NCBI RefSeq assembly: GCF_024809855.1
Contig: NZ_JANUEM010000001.1
Coordinates: 248,001-312,000 of the forward strand
DNA: 64,000 nt
Direction: 5' to 3'
Origin: Rheinheimera pacifica
Lineage (GTDB): Bacteria > Pseudomonadota > Gammaproteobacteria > Enterobacterales > Alteromonadaceae
The notes beneath the pieces are model-generated. The model was given only the letters and a program-made list of their open reading frames with translations. It did not search any database and had not been told where the DNA came from. Of this stretch, positions 58,277 to 64,000 are shown piece after piece. A program made the position numbers and the translations under genes. Within the stretch, counting starts at the first letter, position 1; each line of letters begins with the position of its first letter.

Positions 58277-59656
58277 TCAGGCTGATTCAAACCACTGCTT
58301 AGCTTGCGCCAAAGCTGCCAGTACCTGCTGCGGTGCTGTGCCGCCCAGAGCAGCACGTTTTTGCAAACCAGCTTCCAGTTGCAGCGCCGGATAAACATCT
58401 TCGCAGATTAATGCGCTGAATTGTTTAAACTCACCTAGCGGTAAAGCTTCCAGCGCCAGTTGTTGCTTGGCAGCATGTACAACCAGCTCTCCTACTACCT
58501 CATGCGCATCCCGAAACGGCATACCTTTGCTGACTAAGTAATCAGCTAAATCGGTGGCGTTGCTGTAGCCCAGTTCTGCCGCCTGACGGCACTGCGACTC
58601 GTTGACACTTAAATGTGGCAATACAGTGGCCAGTACCAGTAAAGATTGTTGCCAGGTGGTCATCAGGTCAAAAAAGCCCTGTTTGTCTTCCTGCATATCT
58701 TTGTTGTAGGCCAGCGGTAAGCCTTTAAGCACATGTAAAATGGCGACCAGGTGGCCCAATACACGACCGGTTTTACCGCGCAGCAGCTCAAACACGTCGG
58801 GGTTTTTCTTCTGTGGCATTAACGATGAGCCTGAGCTTATCGCATCACCCAGTTTAAAAAAGCCCGCTTCGCCGGAGCAGAAGAAAATTACGTCTTCAGA
58901 TAAACGCGATAAGTGCGTCATGCAAATGCTGGCGGCAGCGGATAACTCCACCACGTAATCACGATCTGATACCGCATCTAAGCTATTTAATGCAGCACTG
59001 GCAAAGCCCAGCCGCTGTGCAAGTAGTTCGCGGTCAACTGCCACACCAGTACCGGCTAAGGCGCCACAACCAAGCGGACACACATCCATCCGGGTTAAAG
59101 CATCATCTAAACGGCTGACATCGCGTTTAAACATCTCAACATAGGCCAATGCCCAGTGTGCTACTAAAACCGGCTGTGCCCTCTGCAAATGGGTAAAACC
59201 CGGCATTACCGCAGTACCAGCCCGTTCGGCAAAGGTCAGTAAAGCGGCGATGGATCCCAGTAAAGACTGACGCACACCTTGCGCATTCAGTTTGCTCCAC
59301 AAGCGCAGATCCGTAGCTACCAAATCATTACGGCTACGGCCGGTGTGCAGTTTTTTCGCTACTGCCCCCAGTTTAGCCGTTAGCTGTGCCTCAACCCAGC
59401 TGTGAATGTCTTCTTCGCTGGTTTGTAGCGGCAGTTTAGCGTCTGCATCGATCGCTACTGCCAGATCTGCCAGAGCGGCGTCGAGCTGTGCCGCTTCATC
59501 GCTACTGATAATACCAGCGTGTGCCAGTTGCTGTGCCCAGGCCCGTGAGGCCTGAATGTCCTGCTGCGCCAGCAGATAATCAAAGCTTAGCGAGTCGTTA
59601 AAATCGCGAAACTCAGCAAGGGTTGCTTCCTGAAAGCGTCCGCCCCACATTGCCAT
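58277..59656 (-). CDS. argH: argininosuccinate lyase
   Basis: This 459-residue fumarase-superfamily enzyme splits argininosuccinate into arginine and fumarate. MWGGRFQEAT, HTGRSRNDLVATDLRLW, TGVAVDREL, and the signature loop SGSSLMPQKKNPD are present. It is the last gene of argCBFGH, six bases after argG. No argA fusion is present at its C-terminus, unlike the ArgHA form of some marine relatives. Confidence 0.97.
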   Translation of the reverse strand: MAMWGGRFQEATLAEFRDFNDSLSFDYLLAQQDIQASRAWAQQLAHAGIISSDEAAQLDAALADLAVAIDADAKLPLQTSEEDIHSWVEAQLTAKLGAVAKKLHTGRSRNDLVATDLRLWSKLNAQGVRQSLLGSIAALLTFAERAGTAVMPGFTHLQRAQPVLVAHWALAYVEMFKRDVSRLDDALTRMDVCPLGCGALAGTGVAVDRELLAQRLGFASAALNSLDAVSDRDYVVELSAAASICMTHLSRLSEDVIFFCSGEAGFFKLGDAISSGSSLMPQKKNPDVFELLRGKTGRVLGHLVAILHVLKGLPLAYNKDMQEDKQGFFDLMTTWQQSLLVLATVLPHLSVNESQCRQAAELGYSNATDLADYLVSKGMPFRDAHEVVGELVVHAAKQQLALEALPLGEFKQFSALICEDVYPALQLEAGLQKRAALGGTAPQQVLAALAQAKQWFESA

Positions 59657-59661
59657 AATAA

Positions 59662-60870
59662 TTAACCTTTTTGTTGCTGATGTAATGCCCGGATCCGGCT
59701 TGCCAGGCTGTACAAGCGGATAAAACCGGCCGCATCTTTCTGGTTGTACACTTCATCGCCTTCAAAGGTAGCAAAAGCTTCTGAGTACAGCGAGTTGGGT
59801 GAACGACGCTTAGCTACGGTAACATTACCTTTGTATAGCTTAATCACCACATCACCGGTTAATTGCTCAGCCAGCGAAGTTGCCGCTGCCAGCAGTGCAT
59901 CTTTTAATGGCGTAAACCAGCGGCCATCGTATACCAGTTGGGCAAATTCCTGGCCTACTTCTTCACGGTATTTAAGTGATGAGCGGTCATATACCAGCGC
60001 TTCCAAGCCCTTTAATGCCGCCATTAAAATGGTACCGCCAGGTGTTTCATAACAACCGCGCGATTTCATGCCAACCAAGCGATTCTCAACGATATCAATG
60101 CGGCCAACCCCATGCTCTGAACCAATTTCATTCAGTAATTCAATCGCCGCTACCGGTGCAATATCATGGCCGTTAATCTTAGTCAGTTCGCCGTTGGCAA
60201 AACTCAGTTCAACATAGGCAGCATGATCCGGGGCCTGCTCGGGTGACTTGGTCCACATCCACACCTGCTCTGATGGTTCACACCAGGGGTTTTCTAATTC
60301 GCCGCCTTCATGCGAGATATGCCAAAGGTTGGCGTCGCGGCTGTATATTTTGGTGGCAGATGCTGTGGTTGGTACCTTTTTCTCTGCCAGATAGTTCAGC
60401 AGTGACTGACGTGAATTAAACTGCCACTCACGCCACGGAGCAATCACTTTCAGTTGTGGTGCCAGTGCGGCAAAAGCGCCTTCAAAGCGTACCTGATCGT
60501 TACCTTTACCGGTACAGCCATGACACAAAGCATCAGCACCCAGCTCCAGTGCCAGTTTTACCTGAGCACGGGCAATCACCGGCCGCGCCATCGAAGTGCC
60601 CAGCAGATACTGACCTTCGTACACGGCGCCGGTTTTCAACGTCGGGTAAATCACTTCTTTTACAAACTCTTCGCGCAAGTCAACGATATGGCAGCTGCTG
60701 GCACCGGAGTTAATAGCTTTTTGCTCAACACCGGCCAGCTCTTCATCACCCTGACCAACGTTGGCAACAAAGGCGATAACTTCGCAGTTATAGTTGTCTT
60801 TTAACCACGGCACGATGGCCGACGTGTCCAGACCGCCGGAATAGGCTAAAACGACTTTTTTGATACTCAT
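59662..60870 (-). CDS. argG: argininosuccinate synthase
   Basis: This 402-residue enzyme joins citrulline and aspartate using ATP. The P-loop [28 protein letters not shown] and [15 protein letters not shown] are conserved. It is the shorter bacterial type (about 400 residues), not the longer E. coli type. ATG 60870 is chosen over a GTG five codons upstream. It lies seven bases after argF. Confidence 0.97.
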   Translation of the reverse strand: MSIKKVVLAYSGGLDTSAIVPWLKDNYNCEVIAFVANVGQGDEELAGVEQKAINSGASSCHIVDLREEFVKEVIYPTLKTGAVYEGQYLLGTSMARPVIARAQVKLALELGADALCHGCTGKGNDQVRFEGAFAALAPQLKVIAPWREWQFNSRQSLLNYLAEKKVPTTASATKIYSRDANLWHISHEGGELENPWCEPSEQVWMWTKSPEQAPDHAAYVELSFANGELTKINGHDIAPVAAIELLNEIGSEHGVGRIDIVENRLVGMKSRGCYETPGGTILMAALKGLEALVYDRSSLKYREEVGQEFAQLVYDGRWFTPLKDALLAAATSLAEQLTGDVVIKLYKGNVTVAKRRSPNSLYSEAFATFEGDEVYNQKDAAGFIRLYSLASRIRALHQQQKG

Positions 60871-60877
60871 AGTGTCC

Positions 60878-61792
60878 TCACGCAAATAAACTGATTAATA
60901 CGGCATTCTGGGCGTGCATGCGATTTTCCGCCTGCAATAAAACAAGTGACGCTTCGCTGTCGAGTACCTCGCTGGTAACCTCGTGTTCACGATGCGCCGG
61001 TAAACAGTGCATAAAATATTTTACCGCCAGGCGTTGCATCACGGCGGTGTTGATCTGGTATGGCTTAAACACACGTTCGATCTGCTCAGGGTCAGCTTTA
61101 TCACCCATCGACAACCAGGTGTCAGTATAGATAGCGTCTGCACCGGCTGCGGCAGATAAATGCGGGCTTAGCTCCAGCACAGCGCCAGTGTCGGCGGCTA
61201 TTTTTTGTACCCGCAATAATACCTGGGCATCAGGCGAGAAACCTTGTGGTGTCACTACCGTCATTTTCATGCCGGATAAGGCCGCGCCAATCATCAGTGA
61301 ATGGCACACATTATTGCCATCGCCAACATAGGCCAGATGTACTTTGGTCAGATCGCCAAAGCGCTCTTTTAACGCCAGTAAATCGGCCAGCGCCTGGCAA
61401 GGATGGTATAAATCACTCAGCGCATTTATCACCGGCTTGTGGCTGGCCTGTGCCAATTGCTCTAATGTCTGCTGTGAGAATACCCTGGCGACTATCGCAT
61501 CGGTCCAGCATGCCAGGTTACGGCCAAAATCGGCTACCGTTTCGCGTTTACCCATAGCACCATTTTGCTGATCAAGATACACACTGTGGCCGCCGAGCTT
61601 ATATATACCCACATCGAAACTGACACGGGTACGCAGTGATGGTTTTTCAAAAATCAGTGCGATGCTTTTACCCGCCAGGGCCTGGGTGTATTTCTCCGGT
61701 TGCTGCTTTACCTTCAGTGCTAAATTCAGCAAATCGTTTAACATGGCCGGGCTTAATTCAGCCAGACTCAATAGTTGTTTCAGTTTACTCAT
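60878..61792 (-). CDS. argF: ornithine carbamoyltransferase
   Basis: This 304-residue enzyme makes citrulline from ornithine and carbamoyl phosphate. The carbamoyl-phosphate loop reads [24 protein letters not shown], the ornithine-binding LSMGDKAD and the [13 protein letters not shown] cysteine loop are present, which favours ornithine over acetylornithine as substrate. It sits between argB and argG in the cluster. Confidence 0.95.
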   Translation of the reverse strand: MSKLKQLLSLAELSPAMLNDLLNLALKVKQQPEKYTQALAGKSIALIFEKPSLRTRVSFDVGIYKLGGHSVYLDQQNGAMGKRETVADFGRNLACWTDAIVARVFSQQTLEQLAQASHKPVINALSDLYHPCQALADLLALKERFGDLTKVHLAYVGDGNNVCHSLMIGAALSGMKMTVVTPQGFSPDAQVLLRVQKIAADTGAVLELSPHLSAAAGADAIYTDTWLSMGDKADPEQIERVFKPYQINTAVMQRLAVKYFMHCLPAHREHEVTSEVLDSEASLVLLQAENRMHAQNAVLISLFA

Positions 61793-61835
61793 TTTCAGCT
61801 GACCTGCCGCCAGTGCGGCATCCTTGTTTAAGGGA

Positions 61836-62606
61836 CTAACAGACGATGCGCGTGCCTACTGCTTGCTGTCGCATCAGATTTAACAGATCTTGCGGGTGTT
61901 GCCAGCCCGCGACAGTGATACTTCGTCGCAGTGCCTGGGCGGTGTCTAAAGCGGCATCCAGTTTTACTTTCATGCCGCCTTTAATAATACCCTGGGTTAC
62001 TAATTCTGTAGCCTGGCTACTATTAAGCTCATTTATCAGCTTACCTTCGCCATCTAAAATACCGGGAACATCAGTTAACAGTACCAACTGGCCTTGTACC
62101 AGCTGGCAAATAGCCGCAGCAGCCAAATCGGCATTTACATTTAATAATTGCGCCTGCTCGCCATGACCAACCGAACTGAATACCGGCGTAAAACCAGCAG
62201 ACAGTAAATTTTGTAATAAGCTGGCGTCTTGTGGTTTAGCCACACCGACAGCACCCAGTTTAGTATTTAATTCAAAGCGGCAACTATTACCGGCAGACAA
62301 GGTTAACCCGACAGGGTTTAAACCCTGCAACGAAGCGCGCGCTACCATATGTGCATTAACGGCCCCCGCTAAAGCACCGGCAATTACCGGCATTTGTTCA
62401 GCCGGAGAAATACGCTGACCATCAAGCTTTTCGGTATGGAAACCGAATTTGGCCAGCCACTGATCAACCTGATCACCACCGCCATGCACCAGCACCAATG
62501 GGTACTGCTGTTTTAATTCTGAACACACTGCCAGCAAAGCATCCAGGGCTTTATCATCTTGCAATAAGCGGCCGCCCATTTTTAATACCAGAGGCGTATT
62601 ACTCAT
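61836..62606 (-). CDS. argB: acetylglutamate kinase
   Basis: This 256-residue amino acid kinase phosphorylates N-acetylglutamate. LVLKMGGRLL, VHGGGDQVDQWL, and the C-terminal IIKGGMKVKLDAAL are typical. The short form lacks the N-terminal helix of arginine-inhibited hexameric kinases, as in E. coli. It overlaps argC by eight bases; 43 bases separate it from argF. Confidence 0.95.
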   Translation of the reverse strand: MSNTPLVLKMGGRLLQDDKALDALLAVCSELKQQYPLVLVHGGGDQVDQWLAKFGFHTEKLDGQRISPAEQMPVIAGALAGAVNAHMVARASLQGLNPVGLTLSAGNSCRFELNTKLGAVGVAKPQDASLLQNLLSAGFTPVFSSVGHGEQAQLLNVNADLAAAAICQLVQGQLVLLTDVPGILDGEGKLINELNSSQATELVTQGIIKGGMKVKLDAALDTAQALRRSITVAGWQHPQDLLNLMRQQAVGTRIVC

Positions 62607-63639
62607 GGCTCACTCCGGTAAATAAGCCAGCCGTTTCCGGCTTACCAAAACGCACATTAGCCGCCTGCATAGCCTGAGCCGCCGCACCTTTTAGCAGGTT
62701 ATCGATAGCCGATACCACCACCAACTGCTCGCCATCCTGCTGCCAGTGAATATCACAGTACGGTGTACCGGCAACATCAGCAACATTCGGGGAATGCGTC
62801 ACTAAACGAACCAGAGGTTTACCTGCATAGGCGCTGCTAAATGCACTGTTTACCTGCCCGGCAGTCACGCCGGCTTTTAATGTCACTACGCTGGTCGCTA
62901 AAATACCGCGTTTAAAATTGCCCAGATGCGGCGTAAATACGACTTTGCGGCCCAAGTTTTGTTCAATTTCCGGCCGGTGGCGGTGTTTAAAGAAACCATA
63001 GGCATTTAGGCCTACTTCACAAAACGACGTGTTAAGTGCCGCTTTACGGCCAGCGCCGGATACACCGCTGGTAGCATTAATTACCGGAATGCAGTTATCC
63101 GCGACCAAGCCGGCTTTAAGCAGTGGCAACAGCGCTAAAGTACAGGCTGTCGGGTAGCAGCCTGGTACCGAAATTAACCGCGGTAATGGCGTGCTTTGCC
63201 ATTCCATTAATGAATACACTGCTTCTTCCAGCAATTCAGGATGCTGGTGCTGATAACCATAATACTGCGGATACAACTGCGGCTGCTTTAAACGGAATGC
63301 ACCGGATAAATCTACTACATCAATGCCTTGTGCTAGTAATAGCGGTGTTACGGCTTCGCTGGCTTCATGCGGCAAAGCTAAAAAAGCCACATCAATTTTG
63401 CCGTTTAAACTAGCAGCCAGATCATCCGTCCACGGCTGTACCAGTATGTCCAGTTGCTGTTTGTAACGCGGATATAAAGCAGAAAATGGCTCGGCACTGC
63501 GACCGGCAGAAGCATAAGCACCACACAGTTCAAAATAGGGATTGCGCGCTAAAATCACTGCCAGCTCAGCACCGCTGTAACCGGCAGCACCTAATACTAT
63601 GCTACGTACTAAAGAAGAAGATTTGTTAGTTGATAACAT
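62599..63639 (-). CDS. argC: N-acetyl-gamma-glutamyl-phosphate reductase
   Basis: This 346-residue NADPH enzyme carries the nucleotide-binding VLGAAGYSGAELA, the catalytic Cys in SVPGCYPTACTL and SGVSGAGRKAAL. ATG 63639 is chosen, since the 28 residues upstream in frame are not conserved and run toward the operator. It is the first gene of argCBFGH, with tandem ArgR sites 82-120 bases upstream of its start. Confidence 0.96.
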   Translation of the reverse strand: MLSTNKSSSLVRSIVLGAAGYSGAELAVILARNPYFELCGAYASAGRSAEPFSALYPRYKQQLDILVQPWTDDLAASLNGKIDVAFLALPHEASEAVTPLLLAQGIDVVDLSGAFRLKQPQLYPQYYGYQHQHPELLEEAVYSLMEWQSTPLPRLISVPGCYPTACTLALLPLLKAGLVADNCIPVINATSGVSGAGRKAALNTSFCEVGLNAYGFFKHRHRPEIEQNLGRKVVFTPHLGNFKRGILATSVVTLKAGVTAGQVNSAFSSAYAGKPLVRLVTHSPNVADVAGTPYCDIHWQQDGEQLVVVSAIDNLLKGAAAQAMQAANVRFGKPETAGLFTGVSHE

Positions 63640-63720
63640 CGGATACGGCTCTCGAACAATAAATAACGTATAGGTATAGCACGAAACAGCCGCTAGTGTA
63701 GAACGACCGCCATGCAGTTT

Positions 63721-63759
63721 CAAGAATTATTATTCTGTTTTTATGAATTTTTATACAAT
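63721..63759 (-). promoter_or_regulatory. tandem ARG boxes (ArgR operator) for the arg cluster
   Basis: Two 18-base boxes lie at 63721-63738 (core GAATTATTATTC, perfectly symmetric) and 63742-63759 (core TGAATTTTTATACA, one mismatch to TGAATwwwwATTCA). A three-base gap gives 21 bases centre to centre, the known geometry for an ArgR hexamer. The region presumably overlaps the argC promoter. Confidence 0.8.
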
Positions 63760-63780
63760 CAATATTAATAACAACCATGC

Positions 63781-64000
63781 TTAGACAGCGATATCGACCC
63801 GGTTACGGCCGTTTTGTTTCGCCTTATACAGCGCGCTGTCAGAACGAGACAACAACTTATCATAGTGTGCTTCTCCGGCAAACTCAGCAATGCCCATACT
63901 TACCGTAATACGCAGTTTTGCGGCAAAAACAGCACAGTCAATCTGCATAATGGCCTGACGCATGCGTTCACAAATATCCTGCGCGACTTTTACAGTGGTG
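63781..64000 (-). CDS. GGDEF-domain protein, C-terminal part (5' end outside window)
   Basis: The frame runs from the right edge to TAA at 63781. The visible 72 residues are the end of a GGDEF domain: RMRQAI, ITVSMGIAEF, then DSALYKAKQNGRNRV, typical of diguanylate cyclases that make c-di-GMP. The GGDEF motif itself and any sensor domain are outside the window, so activity cannot be judged. Confidence 0.88.
   Translation of the reverse strand, partial: TTVKVAQDICERMRQAIMQIDCAVFAAKLRITVSMGIAEFAGEAHYDKLLSRSDSALYKAKQNGRNRVDIAV

Noticed and set aside
58209-58398. Two mirror-image frames with the same ending on opposite strands
   Set aside because: They are translations of the 19-base terminator palindrome, not genes.

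Overview
The window is chromosomal DNA of a Gram-negative gammaproteobacterium. Gene content and protein families (a dksA-gluQ-pcnB-folK-panB-panC block, PanP instead of PanD, the ast genes beside pabA and trpS, a pilMNOPQ-aroKB-damX-dam block, an argCBFGH cluster, and families such as DUF3802, DUF2333, TIGR03899 and TorF) fit the marine/freshwater Alteromonadales-like group, closest in style to Rheinheimera, Alishewanella or Shewanella. That placement is inference from remembered families, not from a search. I see no rRNA, tRNA, insertion sequence, prophage or CRISPR array. Coding density is high and most genes are core functions.

Layout. 1-3.9 kb (minus): two membrane-anchored winged-helix regulators with extracytoplasmic beta-propeller-like repeats, with a small secreted protein between them. 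3.9-10 kb (minus): mrcB (PBP1b), hrpB helicase and pepB aminopeptidase. 10.3-15.9 kb (plus): dksA, gluQ, pcnB, folK, panB, panC and a tiny secreted protein. 15.9-22.3 kb (minus): small membrane and lipoprotein genes, panP, an ABC exporter (yadGH), ubiX and mpl. 22.5-25.8 kb (plus): fbp, ppa and a chemoreceptor. 25.9-33.6 kb: signalling (REC-DUF3369-GGDEF-EAL protein, a degenerate hybrid sensor) and envelope proteins (outer-membrane barrel, DUF2333, periplasmic copper chaperone). 33.7-34.4 kb (minus): a four-gene micro-operon of envelope peptides ending in a PspC-domain protein; two of its genes code for only 40 and 43 residues. 34.6-45.2 kb (minus): dusA, speD, an OsmC-family protein, DUF3802, astD, astA, argD/astC, an HDOD protein, pabA, trpS and rpe. 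45.4-46.7 kb (plus): TorF-type porin and two small proteins. 46.6-55.4 kb (minus): dam, damX, aroB, aroK, pilQPONM. 55.6-58.2 kb (plus): mrcA (PBP1a). 58.3-63.6 kb (minus): argH, argG, argF, argB, argC, with tandem ArgR sites upstream of argC. The right edge cuts a GGDEF protein.

How the genes work together. The pantothenate genes panB and panC are joined by panP, which would supply beta-alanine. The arg cluster makes arginine from N-acetylglutamate phosphate onwards, and argD/astC-astA-astD covers part of arginine catabolism by the succinyl route. pilM-Q build the type IV pilus alignment complex and secretin next to the shikimate genes aroK and aroB. Two class A penicillin-binding proteins (mrcA, mrcB), mpl and damX serve the cell wall and division.

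The strongest unusual observations are: pcnB has no well-placed ATG/GTG and appears to start at AUU, as reported for E. coli pcnB; tandem ARG boxes spaced exactly 21 bp lie before argC; a sigma-28-like promoter lies before the chemoreceptor; a micro-operon of tiny membrane proteins lies beside a PspC protein; a secreted Cys-pair peptide is sandwiched between two ToxR-like sensors; and two convergent gene pairs overlap by 30 and 56 bp. I found no large undescribed defence or mobile system. The novelty here is in small genes and control elements.
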